Of a stretch of 64,000 nt of DNA, positions 12,202-23,189 are shown piece by piece. The notes beneath the pieces are model-generated. The model was given only the letters and a program-made list of their open reading frames with translations, made no database searches and had not been told where the DNA came from. Each line of letters opens with the position of its first letter. The first letter of the stretch is position 1. The position numbers were made by a program, and so were the translations under genes. The stretch is taken from the NCBI GenBank assembly GCA_038363925.1, contig JAQQWL010000016.1:248001-312000 (forward strand), given 5' to 3'. Source of the stretch: Apiospora phragmitis (Eukaryota; Ascomycota; Sordariomycetes; Amphisphaeriales; Apiosporaceae).

Positions 12202-13032
12202 ATGCGGTTCCTAGGTAGCGTCGCGATATTCTTAGCCACGGCTCAAGCTGCCGTAACGGCAGATGAGCTGATCACGACACTTGATGCCTTCAAAGACGCA
12301 GCCACAGACCTCCAGGGAGAAGCACGCAAGGTGAACGTGGATAATTGCGCTTCCTTCGGGACAGACAAAGGTCCTCTGAATGTATGTATGCCCCAGTATG
12401 CCCCAGTATGCCCCAATTTGTTTATAGGATGTTCTTTGCTCGAGGCTTACCATCTCGCCCCCCCCCGCCATCAGGTCTGCGTAGAGACCATCGGTGACGC
12501 CGTCCAAGAAGCCACCGAGTTTGCAAGCAAGCTGGGCGATGCGCCCAACTACTGCGGAGCGCGCGGGGATGACGTTAAAGAGGCCTACAAGGGATTCGTG
12601 GCTGCGCACCACCGGCTTTTCAACATACTGGCCAACAAGGCCGGCGAGGTCTCCCTCCACCGAAAGACTTTCCCGGCGGCCGGCGACGCGATGGTATCGG
12701 CGCTGAGTGGTGTCACGGGAGTCGGCCAGGTAAGAAGAGACCCAGCAATCAATCAATTTAGCCCCCGCGGCCAGGTCGAAAGACGCGGCTTGGCAAACCT
12801 CGGACTTTCCAAAGAAGGAAGCTGGGCAAAATGCAATAAAAGTAGACGAACCCTAGCTAACCAGTGCGGCGGTATTGTTTGGGTACAGGCTATTGCTGGC
12901 TTTATGGATGACCACCTACCTTGCAAGAAGTACGACTTTAAAGAGGATACTGTAAGGTTGCACAGGTCTCTGGCGATCTGTATAAGGAAGTGGAAGAAGG
13001 TTTGCGGTAAAGACTGCAACCATCGTGACTAG
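12202..13032 (+). CDS. HsbA-like secreted cell-wall protein
   Basis: The N-terminus MRFLGSVAIFLATAQAAVTA is a signal peptide. The mature region has the HsbA/cell-wall galactomannoprotein pattern: alpha-helical, with AYKGFVAAHHRLFNILANKAG matching the VHQxLLNIL-type core. The whole span is open, but two in-phase introns are likely: 12382-12474 (GTATGT...CAG, 93 nt) and 12730-12888 (GTAAGA...CAG, with CTAAC). Splicing gives about 192 residues, the usual family length, and joins GPLN to VCVETIGDAV and GVGQ to AIAGFMDDHLPC. HsbA proteins bind hydrophobic surfaces and recruit cutinase-like hydrolases. The tail is Lys/Cys-rich (CIRKWKKVCGKDC), which is unusual for the family. Confidence 0.75.
   Translation: MRFLGSVAIFLATAQAAVTADELITTLDAFKDAATDLQGEARKVNVDNCASFGTDKGPLNVCMPQYAPVCPNLFIGCSLLEAYHLAPPRHQVCVETIGDAVQEATEFASKLGDAPNYCGARGDDVKEAYKGFVAAHHRLFNILANKAGEVSLHRKTFPAAGDAMVSALSGVTGVGQVRRDPAINQFSPRGQVERRGLANLGLSKEGSWAKCNKSRRTLANQCGGIVWVQAIAGFMDDHLPCKKYDFKEDTVRLHRSLAICIRKWKKVCGKDCNHRD
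12383..12412 (+). repeat. Three tandem 10-mers inside HsbA intron 1
   Basis: The unit TATGCCCCAG is repeated about three times just after the predicted donor of the first HsbA intron. The phase keeps the region open, so an unspliced reading would not be interrupted. Confidence 0.7.
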
Positions 13033-14073
13033 AAGGCAGCGTGCTCTAGGCTGTCAGCAGGGATTCCAGCTATCATACATAGATTCGGCCCGCCGGCGTA
13101 CAACGTTGGTGGCCCTGCATCGCTTTGCTGATAAGGGTTCCACCATAAACAGATTGAAAGAACCATAGAAACTGATCTTGTGTACATAATTGGGAAGTAG
13201 TTGAGCTTGAGGCATCCAAGCCTTTGGGTCCGGGGAAAGCTGTCTGTCACATGTTGCAGTTGGGGACTCGTGTGATCAATGGCAAGCAAGCAAAGTAACA
13301 ATATACTTGGCGGTTGGCGCCGTGGCAAGCTTCACCATGCCATAACCAGATGATTTTCTCCCATTCAGGAATGTCCCAAGACCCAATCGCAGGGCTAATC
13401 TAGAAGTCAGGGGGAGGCCAAGATCTCGGCGGCCCCGCCCAGGCTCGGCGCCGAGCCAGTGCGGCCAACCCAGTTGCTTGGAATCTTGAGTAATACGGGA
13501 CTCGGCATGGCTGGGCAATGGATGCCGAGAAATTAGATCAACCACCCGTGTCCGGGATTCGAGACCTGGCCTACCAGAACGTGCGGTTGATCAATGCAGA
13601 CTTTAGCAAGCCGGACCAAGAAAAGTCTAAGAGCCCTGAGAATCCAGTGGCCAGTTTCCAAGGAGCCCAAGAACACTGCGACCTGCCTATATCGGTCAAG
13701 TTTCTCGAGCTGTTTGGATCCTTCTGGGCCGGCGAAGCAGCCGGGTTCCCATGCTGCATCGAATATTCGGCCGTCAAGGATGGTTCGGACGGAAGACCAC
13801 AGGTCTTGGACCTTCTCGAATTGATAAAGATGACAGGGAATAGGACAGCCGGATTGGCCCAGGTCATTTGTTATGTCTTGTCGTGGCGAGACAGAGATAC
13901 CGAGCTGCTGGCACCAGAGTCGCATATATCTTGTCGCATGCGGTCGCCGGTTTCCCTCGTCAAAGCTCGAACCTGCATCTTCTCTCCCTAATTCTACTTC
14001 CCTTTGCTACGCCTCGGCCCACACCAAGTCAGACTTTCAGCCACGCCTGGAAAACCAGGCCAAAGAGTTGATA
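13033..14073. other. Intergenic, no gene recognised
   Basis: About 1 kb between HsbA and the peptide transporter. Overlapping open frames on both strands around 13520-13990 have no domain signature and are treated as chance. The last part is the transporter's 5' region. Confidence 0.45.
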
Positions 14074-15951
14074 ATGGCCGCCGCACCAGCTATGCAGGAC
14101 GACATCCTGGCCAAGGCCGCCGTGCCCAGCGCCACGTTCCAGGGCACGGAGAAGGAGACCCCGCTTGTCGCAGAGAACAGTTCTACATCCGAGGGCTTCG
14201 ACTCGTCCGAGACGCCCAGCGAAGAGGAAATGCACACTCTCCGTCGCGTCTCGGGCAAGATCAACTGGAGCATCTACACCATCGCCTTCGCCGAGCTCTG
14301 CGAGCGCTTCAGCTACTATGGCTCGTACGTCTTGTACGCAAACTTCGTGAGGAACGCGCGCCCACCGGGAAGTCGTACCGGCGCCCTGGTCCCTGGCGTC
14401 GACGAGGACGAATACCTCCCCGGCGCCTTGGGCATGGGAATGAAGGCTAGCCAGGCCATCAGTCTTGTCAACCAGTTCTGGGCGTATATGATGCCATTAT
14501 TTGGGTAAGTCTCTTTCTTCTCTGTCTATCCCTCTCTCTCCTGTTTTAAGTAATACGGATCATGACGATTGACCAACAACAGTGCCTGGCTGGCTGACGC
14601 GAAGTATGGCCGATACAAAGTCATCCACATTGCTATCGGCGTTGGTATGCTGGCACACGTGCTCCTGACTATCGGAGCAGCACCCGCGGTGCTCGACGCA
14701 GGTGAAGCGGCATTTGCGCCCTTCTTCCTTGGACTGTTCACCCTTTGCTGTGGCACTGGCCTCTTCAAGGCCAACATCTCCCCTCTACTGGCAGAACAAA
14801 ATCAGGACATACACATGAGGGTCGAAGTCCGGAAAGGAAAGAGAGTCATTGTTGACCCGGCTGTGACCAACTCGAGAATCTTCTTGTGGTTTTACTTTGC
14901 CATCAATGTCGGCGCCGTCGTCGGGCAGGTGTCCATGGTCTTCGTGGAGAAGTACCACAGTTTCTGGCTGGCCTTTTTCTTGCCTACCATCCTCTTCCTG
15001 TTCGCGCCATTGGTTCTTTGGTCAAACAGGAAGCATTATCGTCTTACACCCCCGACCGGGTCGGTGCTGAGCAAGTTCCTCCGGATGTCCATTTACGCGG
15101 CCAAGAAATCACGCTCCATCTTCAAGATCAACTGGGACACGGCCAAGCCCAGCAACGTGCCCGTAGAACAGCGCCCGGCGTGGATGACTTACGACGACGC
15201 CTGGGTTGAGGAAGTGCGCCGTGGTCTTATGGCTTGCCGTGTCTTCCTGTTTCTGCCCATCTTCTTCCTCGCATACAACCAGATGAGCAACAACCTGACC
15301 GCACAAGCGGGCTCCATGAGGCTGGACGGTGCGCCCAACGATGTTATCCAGAACCTGAACCCGCTGAGCATCATCGTCATGATCCCGCTCCTGGACCACG
15401 GCGTCTACCCCTTGTTCCGCAAGGTGGGCTTTAACTTCACACCGATCCGGAGGATGACGACGGGATTCTTCTTCGCCATGTTCGCCATGATCGCGGCGGC
15501 GGTGATGCAGCACGTCATCTACACGCGCCACCCCTGCGGCAAGTACGCGACGGACTGCGGCGGCGCCATCGACCTGAACGTGTGGGCGCAGTCGCTGCCG
15601 TACGTGCTGGTGGGGCTGGCCGAGATCTTCACCAACGTGACGTCGATGGAGTACGCGTTCAGCAAGGCGCCCGAGAACATGAAGTCGCTCGTCATGTCGG
15701 TCAACCTGTTCATGTCGGCCATCTCGGCGGCGCTGGGCCAGGCGTTCGTGCCCATGACGGCGGACCCGCTGCTGGTCTGGAACTACGTGACCACGGCCGC
15801 CATCTCGCTGGTGGGCGGCGTCGCCTTCTGGTTCTGCTTCCGCCACCTCGACGCCGAGGAGGACCACCTGAACGCGCTCAAGAAGACCGAGTTCGTGGGG
15901 GACGTGCAGCCCAACGGCGCGACGTCCGACAGCAAGACGGTGGCTCCATAG
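14074..15951 (+). CDS. Proton-coupled oligopeptide transporter (POT/PTR2 family)
   Basis: Two exons (14074-14504 and 14583-15951) give 599 residues. A hydrophilic N-terminus of about 60 residues precedes the POT signature FAELCERFSYYG (the ExxERFxYY proton-coupling motif). Exon 2 carries GTGLFKANISPLL and FYFAINVGAVVGQ, the second PTR signature. About twelve hydrophobic segments are present. The family imports di- and tripeptides across the plasma membrane with protons; yeast Ptr2 is the reference. The start at 14074 (MAAAPAMQDD) is preferred because it gives a normal PTR2 length. The gene is intact and its 3' half is very GC-rich at third positions. Confidence 0.93.
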
Positions 15952-17470
15952 GTTGCGGTGTTGATCAACATGACGACACAATAAATATTCGGAAGAGGCA
16001 GCGAGTGATGTTTGAGAACCGAGTCAGCGATCTCGCAAGTATAACGTACTTAAGTACTTCACCCATTAGTCAATTCGTACGATTGGGATGCCTGTTTACT
16101 GTAGATTCTGTATTATTAAATCCATGTCTCTCTCTAACAACTTGGTCTGTAAGATATGTGACAGTAAGGAGCCGTGGTGACAAGCCGCATATTTCTAGTG
16201 TTTCGATTGGTGCAATGCAGCTTACGGCTTCATAGTCGTAACACCCATAATAGCCGTCGGTTTTAAGCGAAAGCGAGTGATGTGTGTATGATGATACCGA
16301 TAATGAATCATTAGCGGCAGATTTGGTCTGGTCGTGCCTTAGCTTGGCAATGCCGAATCTCTGGAGAGATACAGTACTTCTGGACGACACTGGGGTCCAC
16401 GAGTAACATGAATGAACTGTAGATAAGGCGGAAGAGTCTCTCGTCTATTACATTGAATGGACATATGTGAACTCGAGTCACATGTTAAATGTCAATAGAT
16501 CGCCCTCTCTCTGTTCCAATTTCTTTTTTTTAATAATTGGTAGGCGTCAAAGGTCACTGGCTGACTGGAGGTTCAGCGCCGAGAGTGCGGCACAGGTACG
16601 ACCCCAGCGAACCCAGGCACCCCTGGCACCCCTCTATTCAACGAGTTCTCCAGATAGCTGCGGTTTGTTACGCGCCCTGTGCACCATCCCATCTTCGCCC
16701 CTCGCTTGATCGCAGCGCAAATATTGTCTATGATTCCTCGACTGTGCGTCCATGACAGAAAGGCCATTGTCTGTAGATACTCGCAAAGGGGCAGAGGGAG
16801 ATTACATATGCAGGTGCATTTGCAACACGGGGCCGCCATAACGTCACGTTGATATGATGGAATACCTACCTTTTTTCTCATCGATTCCATGATGAAACTG
16901 GCCCAACCGCGGCTACGTGTCACAGCCCCGGCAGCTTCTGCCACCGGTTACGTATTGACTTGCTTCTCCCTCACCCTGTTACGCTAATCAGCAACATGTG
17001 TTTCCGCTGTAGGTTATATGTACTGTATATGCATGGCATCTTGAGCCATGCCTTATCGCCCCCTTCTCTCCGTTCAACCTAGGTCTAGCACCGTCATCGC
17101 ATCCTGTCGTTTTCCCTTTCCAGTAATAAGTAAGGTTAGATCAACCGCAAGCTCGCCAGCCCGCCAAGCGCCACCCTCGTTGCGTCGTCTTCCACCAATC
17201 CCCAACACTTCTTGCAGACGTACCATTGTCGTCCTACAGTCCCGTTCGCTTTCCGCCAACCCTGCGTAACCCGCCAATTGGTTGCAGTCTGCACATTCCT
17301 ATCTTGCCAGTCAAGTATATAACTCTTGCGAGCTTCTGCGAATGCCCAGCTGAGCTGCGCGACGGCGACTATAGCTCGAGAAAGAGAAGAAAAGCTCGTG
17401 TGCCCGAGAAGAACGGAGCTCATTCGTTGGAAACACTGAAGGTTTCGGTTCGGCTCGAAACCTTGACGCC
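15952..17470. other. Intergenic region upstream of the type III PKS
   Basis: About 1.5 kb with no recognisable gene. A long open frame enters the PKS gene from 17226, but the segment before ATG 17471 has no family similarity and is out of phase with the true first exon. Confidence 0.45.
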
Positions 17471-18923
17471 ATGGCGACCAGCAACTCCTTTGGCGAATTG
17501 GGCCTATCCATTACTGGCATTGGCAGCCAGTATCCCCCGTATGGCCTCAAGCCGGAAGAAGTACAGAAGCTGGCCGATGGCTACTATCCCGAATCGGGGG
17601 CGTAAGTCCAACCTTATCCAAAAGGACCCGACACACACTAGACCGAAAACTAACAGGCCGCTGTGTAGCATGAAGAAAGTCCTCTCGATCAATCGCTTTA
17701 CCGGCATCGAATCACGGTCCTCAATTGGCACCTCAGACCACCCTATTGTCAATCAGCTCAATGCTCCTTCGATACGCGAGCTACATGAGACTTTCATGTC
17801 TGATGGCGTCCCGTTGGCCATTGAGGCGTCGAGGAAAGCCATAGCCGAAGCTCGAATCGACCTGTCCGAGATCACCCATATCGTCGCGACCACATGTACG
17901 GATAGCGCGAACCCGGGCTTCGACCACTTTGTGGCGAAGGGACTGGGGATACGCCACCAGGTGGAGAAGGTTCTCCTTCATGGTGTTGGGTGCAGCGGGG
18001 GCCTCGCGGCTTTGCGCATAGCCGGGGGTCTAGCGCTGGGATATACAATGCGACGCAAGCCAGCTCGTATATTGTGCGTCGCTTTGGAAGTGAGCACGAC
18101 AATGGTCCGCAGCGAATTGAATAGCATCAACGAACTTCAAGAAACGAGGATAGGGGTCTGCTTGTTCTCCGACTGCGGTAGTGCGGTCGTTCTCAGCAAT
18201 GGAATCGGCGAACACAAGGCAGACCCGGTCTTTAATCTTCTAGGCTGGGAGCACAAGATTATTGCAGATACAGAAGACGACCTGGGCTTCGACGTTGACC
18301 CTGTGGGCTGGAAGGTAGTCTTGTCGCCGCGCGTACCACAGATAGCGGCCGATTCTCTGGCGCCGACATTTGCCGAGCTTATGGCGGACGTCCCCGGCCT
18401 ACCCAAGGAGTACCAAGTGCCAGCCGACTTTGACTGGGCCATGCACCCGGGCGGTGCCACAATCTTGACGGGAGCCGAGAAAGCCGTATCTTTGACACCC
18501 GAACACATGCGCGCCTCCTATGACACATACATGAACCACGGGAACTCGAGTTCGGCAACCATTTTCAGTGTCCTGGATCGGTTACGGAGCAAGGATATGG
18601 ATGCGCTGGCTCCTGACGGCCGCGTGCGGGATTACGTGGTGGGATGCGCCTTCGGCCCTGGAATCTCGGTCGAGATGTGTATGCTGAAGCGAAACATGGG
18701 ACCTCGAGGACTGGGTGGGATGCAGACCCCGCCAGAGACGGACAGCGAAGGAAGCCGAAGCGAGGGCGAAGAGGACACTGATTGGGCGAGCGTGGACCCG
18801 AAAGAGTCAGCGCCGGACACGCCCGAACCAGAGAAAGTAGCAAATCGAAGTCAAGCAGCACCAGCACAACCAACCGACGATAGGTTCATCACTGAAGCTT
18901 TGGCTGATGTAGAATTGGATTAG
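17471..18923 (+). CDS. Type III polyketide synthase (chalcone synthase superfamily)
   Basis: Exon 1 (17471-17601, MATSNSFGELGLSITGIG) joins exon 2 (17669-18923) to give ...ESGA-MKKVLSINRFTGIES, the expected N-terminal motif of fungal type III PKSs; the total is 461 residues. The catalytic triad is visible: Cys near residue 152 in GVGCSGG, His in MHPGG (about 303) and Asn in MNHGNSSSAT (about 333). The C-terminal GFGPG-type loop reads CAFGPGISVE. Enzymes of this class condense malonyl-CoA onto acyl-CoA starters to make resorcylic acids, resorcinols or pyrones. After the core there is an acidic Ser/Glu/Asp/Pro tail of about 75 residues. The gene is intact, unlike the highly reducing PKS locus 7 kb away. 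The product cannot be predicted from sequence alone. Confidence 0.92.
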
Positions 18924-19247
18924 AAACGGGCGCAAAAAGCCTCAGGTGCTTGGTGGAAGGGGAAAAGCCGCGGTAAGTCTAGATGCTTTATGTTTTTACA
19001 CAAGCTACGTACAAGTTTGGCACGGCGTTGGGGCGGCGATAGACATGACGAGACACTGTCTAGATTCCTGTAGTAATCATATTGATGCCAAGAGCCTTTC
19101 ACTATTTTTTGACATGCTTGATTGAAATATGCACCTGCATCCATGCGACGATGTTCTGATGCTGACAAGTGAGCTGTCTCCCCCTAACTTGCAGCTCAAT
19201 TGTTAAAGCTTGACGTGGGATTACGGCACCAACTCTAGACCTCGATT
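18924..19247. other. Convergent 3' region
   Basis: Shared 3' flank of the type III PKS (plus) and the AA9 gene (minus). No gene was seen. Confidence 0.5.
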
Positions 19248-20075
19248 TTAGCATTGGATAACGGGAACGTTACCAGGTGCACTGTAAGCCTTGCCGCCGT
19301 TATCGGGCTGGCCCATGGGGCCGTAGATGTTGACGAGGATGCTCGGGTCGTCCTGACGGTAGGCGCCCGGGAAGCTGACCGTCGAGGATGGCGTGAAAGT
19401 CCCCGAACCGGAGACGCGCAGGTTGGCGCACGATGTGTAGAACTGGGCGCCCATGCGGGTCTTGGCCGAGTGCAGGGCCAGGACCTCGACCCGCAGGAGG
19501 TAGTCCCCGGGCGCCACGCACGCCGGCAGCGTGAACTCGACCCAGCCGTTGTTGGCGATGAGATTGTCGACCCCCCACTTGCGGCTGCCGGTGTCCAAGG
19601 TGTCCTCCCAGACCTTGAACCAGTCGAGCCCGGTCTGCGCGGCCGTGCCGGCGGCGCCGTCGGCCACCCTGGCCAGCCACGCCGTCACGGGCCCCTTGTG
19701 CGACGCGGCGATCGGGTTGTCCCGGTCGCCCTGGAACTGCGCGCCCCCGATCACGTGCTGGAACCACGCGCCCACCTTGTCGCCCGCCGCCGCGCCGATC
19801 ACCTGCGTCGACACGCTGCCCGGCTTCTGGCAGATGATGTTGTCGCTCGTCACGTCGTAGACCGGGTTGTTGTCGCGCGGGGCCCGGAGGCCCACGAGCG
19901 AGCCTTGGTCTTTTCCGTTGATGGAGACTTTCTGCGGACACGCGACAGGGGGTTAAGTCAGGTATACATATACTCGGTACGTATATAGGTAAAGGGGGGT
20001 ATGCCTTACCTGGAAGATGCAATGGGCATTGGCCGAGAAGCCAAAGGCCAAGGTGGTGATGAGACTGAGTTTCAT
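19248..20075 (-). CDS. AA9 lytic polysaccharide monooxygenase (formerly GH61)
   Basis: Two exons (20075-20010 and 19931-19248) give 249 residues. The signal peptide MKLSLITTLAFGFSANA ends exactly before His18, which becomes the N-terminal copper-ligand His of the histidine brace. The second His is in AASHKGPV and the axial Tyr in AQFYTSCANLRV. The C-terminus PGNVPVIQC is typical. There is no cellulose-binding module. AA9 enzymes are secreted copper enzymes that oxidatively cleave cellulose or other beta-glucans, fed by electrons from cellobiose dehydrogenase or small reductants. The gene is intact. Confidence 0.94.
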
Positions 20076-20957
20076 GGTCCTTGCAGGCTTTTCGAGAATC
20101 TGCGAATTGGATCAGAAACTGATGGTTGAGAAACGAGCCCCGCCAAATTCAGCGTTTGATGTGGCGGACTGCTCCTTTATACGTACAAAACACGAGTCAA
20201 TGCAGTATCAGATCACAGCAGTCGTATAAGTGCCGGAAATGGTCAGGTTGGAAGGAGCCGTGCCAAGTACTGGGTGCTTTCGATCGATACAGCATGCTGT
20301 GCTATGGAAACCTCGTGGGAAGGGTGCAGTAATTCTTACACATGACGAGAAACTAATCTATGTAAATCCACTGGAGACTCGTGTCTGGTTCGCTCGGCGG
20401 TTTTACGGAATCTGGGGTATAATAGGCTAATATTTTGGCGTGTCTACAGAGAGACGACGAGCACGCAGATTGGTTGGCACTTCCTCCCAGATTTCCCTTT
20501 CCGGTCTGAGACGAGGCGAGGTGGGAGGTAGAGATGCCGATTGGGTACACCGCTCGGCAAGTGATGTATGTCTAGCATGAGTTTTCCCATTCGCTATCTT
20601 TTGTATCATGAAATGTAAATAGGGGCTCAGTCAAGAATCCAGGGGATGTTTCAAGCTTTTACGAATATATTCCAGCCCACCAAAACGCACAACAAAAGAA
20701 AACACGCACACACAATATATATATATTTGTCTGCTTCTACTTTAAATAGAGCCTTATAAATCCACTGAGACGAGATATAACAAGAGAGGGGTTTGACTAC
20801 TACATTCATCGTCGTTTGTGTGGCCACTCTTATCAGCCCCTATTGGCGATTGCCTCCTCTACGCTGTATCTGTGCGAGCCCTCCTAATAGGCCGCTAAAG
20901 AGAAATGAGTGTGTTTATTCTTTACATACTCTCAAAGCACCACACTTGATTAACCGT
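20076..20957. other. Intergenic, no gene recognised
   Basis: 5' region of the AA9 gene followed by the 3' flank of the FAD monooxygenase. A short ACACAC...ATATAT low-complexity tract is at about 20704-20728. Nothing coding was recognised. Confidence 0.5.
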
Positions 20958-22724
20958 TCATAACAAGTAAGGGAGAGCCGAGCGAGGTATCAGTGGAGAG
21001 GCTAACATCCAATAGCTCAGCGAGACAAATGCGACGCAGGACACGCAAAGGGTTGCTACAAACCCTCCAGTCATCCCCATAATCCCCTGGTACTTCTTTT
21101 TGTTAGAAATCCTCCTCGTGAGCGGGTTGGGAAAGTCCTGCCAGGCCAGGGTACCGCGCTTCTCATCGAAGGGCACGTAAGTAAGCTTCGGCGAGTGACT
21201 GCAGTACTCCGCGGCGACGCCAGCTACAAAGTTTAGACCGATAGTTCTGTGATGTGTCAGTTTCATTACCATAACAATAAACAACAGGAGAACGAAAACC
21301 AAAGACCAGAATAAAAGAATCTAACGGGATGATCCATCGCTGCACCAAGTACATCAAGAACCCGTCATAGGCCTGGGCAGGGGTCAGAACCCAGCTGACA
21401 TTAAGTCCCTCGCGGAGACGCGGGATGCGGATGTCCTGGTATTGACGCAGGGCGACCTCGAGCTCGACGGCGCTGGGCTTCTTGTTGGGGTGTTGGCGGA
21501 CGACATGGTGCAGCTCGTTCGCGAGCACCACGGCGCTCTCCATGGCCATGGAGCCGCCGAGGGCCGAGTTTGGCGTGAATTTGTGAGCGGAGTCGCCGGT
21601 CAGCATGGTGCGCCCGGCGTACATGCGCGTGAGCACCCCTTCCTCGAGCGAGACCAGGTGGCCGCGCCTCCGGGACTTCCACAGGTCGCCGAAGACCAGC
21701 GTGTCCGAGATGGGGCAGCCCGCCAGCTCGGCCGCCTTGGCCTCGACGTCGGCCTCGCTGTACCGCGCCCGGTCTGGGTACGTGACGGTGGCGCCGTCGG
21801 GGAGTTTGCAGTGCACGATGAAGAAGAAGCAGTCGGGCTGCGTCAGCAGCAGGAACGACTACTTGTCAAACGATACGCAGTGCATGTCCGTGGTCCCCAA
21901 GCCCGGCTGCATCGGCGCCATCCCCAGCAGGCAGTTGTAACTCGTCCGTATCTGCCGCTTCGCCGCCACCGTCACCGAGCCTGGATGCGTCAGATTGGCG
22001 TGCTGCCACATGAAATCCCGCACCGTGCTGTGCACCCCGTCGGCCCCGACTACGAGGTCGCCTTCGTGCAAGATGCCGTCGGCGCACACGGCTTTCACGG
22101 TGTCGCCTTCGTGGATAACCTCTCGCAAGGGGGCGTTTTCAATCACCTTGGATTTGTCGGGAAGGGCGTCGTAGAGCGTCTGTATGAAACCCTGTCTTGA
22201 GATGGTGTAACTCAGAAAGCCATTCCTAACAACTTGTGGTCAGAGAATTCCTTCGAAAACTAGCTTTTTCTATGACTCTTCCCCTCCTAGAAGGATATGG
22301 CGTGATTATATACCTTTCGGAAAGTTGGTCGAAGAAAGGTTCGCAGTGGAAATTCTTGCCGTGGGGCCCCGGTTATAGAAATCGTGCATGGGCGTGCATT
22401 TCTGATGGAGGCTATCGAGACATCCGAGTTGATCAAGGATACGGGCGCCCAAAGGATGGATCGTGATGCTGGCACCCCAGGCGGGCGCGACGGGGTGCTT
22501 GTCGAGGACCACGTAATCTATGCCGTTCTTGTGAAGACTATGGGCCAGCATCAGGCCACTGATACCGGCGCCTACGATGATGACCTTGAACGAGGATCCT
22601 TCTGTAGCCTGTCCATACTTGGGTCGGCTTGGAATACTAATGAGAGGGAAAATTCACAAGTGATTGACAAGTCTTGGGGACTCGGGAGATTTGCGTAAAG
22701 GCCAGATTACCTGAGACAACCCAT
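20958..22724 (-). pseudogene. PaxM-like FAD-dependent monooxygenase with a single in-frame stop
   Basis: Four exons (22724-22711, 22636-22314, 22232-21326, 21246-20958) join in phase to 510 sense codons with one internal TAG at 21859-21861. Group A flavin monooxygenase motifs are present: VIIVGAGISGLMLAHSL (FAD GxGxxG), DLVVGADGVHSTVR (DG motif) and MLTGDSAHKFTPNSALGG (GD motif). A C-terminal hydrophobic helix follows KKKYQGIMGM. This layout is that of PaxM/meroterpenoid-type membrane-associated epoxidases or hydroxylases. All four splice junctions remain good and the frame is open on both sides of the TAG, so the lesion is either recent or a base error. It is transcribed away from the small membrane protein gene from a 465-bp shared promoter. 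Confidence 0.82.
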
Positions 22725-22847
22725 GTTTCCTCTGGATTGTATAAACGATTTACGACCGTCTAATAGAACGGCAACCGTATGTAAATTTCATGGAACTTGA
22801 CCGCCGTGAACGGCGAGCATCCTGCGCGGCCTTTACCTGAAGGGGGC

Positions 22848-22909
22848 GGCCGGTGAGGAGCCGAAGCTCCGTGAAGGATCCGGATACGGCGCCTAGGCTC
22901 CCACCGGCC
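22848..22909. repeat. Inverted repeat in divergent promoter
   Basis: GGCCGGTG at 22848-22855 is answered by CACCGGCC at 22902-22909, with near-matching inner flanks (AGGAG and GCTCC). A second palindrome, GGAGC...GCTCC, sits just inside the left arm. Confidence 0.6.
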
Positions 22910-23029
22910 TTCCGGATAGTCAATAGAATTCTTTGAGAATTAACAATAATATGACCAACTAATGTATAGTATTCACTGCCGGCCTTACCGTGCGGCTAAA
23001 GCAGAGATGCTGTCAGCGTGGACTTCGAG

Positions 23030-23046
23030 CGGCCGTTAATGTCCGC
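23030..23046. promoter_or_regulatory. Candidate Zn2Cys6 operator, copy 1
   Basis: CGGCCG, seven bases (TTAATGT), CCGC. The same arrangement with a central AATG occurs at 39067-39083, and with eight spacer bases at 33030-33047. CGG/CCG triplets are the usual half-sites of Zn2Cys6 regulators. Confidence 0.5.
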
Positions 23047-23189
23047 CCCCCGATGGCAATGGCGGTGCTATGATTGGCCAGGATTTGCCGCAATAAAATA
23101 TGCCGAATCTCTCTTGGAATGAGTGTACTACCTCGTTCTAGAGATTTGAAGTAAAGGGAAGAGAAGAAAAAAAACACTAAGCAGAAGAA

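Larger units (their letters stand above)
22725..23189. promoter_or_regulatory. Divergent promoter of FAD monooxygenase and membrane protein
   Basis: 465 bp between two outward-facing starts, with higher GC than nearby intergenic DNA. It contains the motif CGGCCG-TTAATGT-CCGC at 23030-23046, a CGCCGT/ACGGCG palindrome near 22802-22815 and a nested inverted repeat at 22848-22909. Confidence 0.55.

Noticed and set aside
13518..13991. 157-codon frame upstream of the transporter
   Set aside because: Overlapping frames are open on both strands, and there is no signal, domain or codon bias like the neighbours.
15109..15981. 290-codon minus-strand frame opposite the peptide transporter
   Set aside because: His/Arg/Val-rich shadow of GC-rich third positions in a clearly conserved plus-strand gene.
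21442..22200. 252-codon plus-strand frame opposite the FAD monooxygenase
   Set aside because: Antisense shadow; the minus strand carries the flavin motifs and proper introns.
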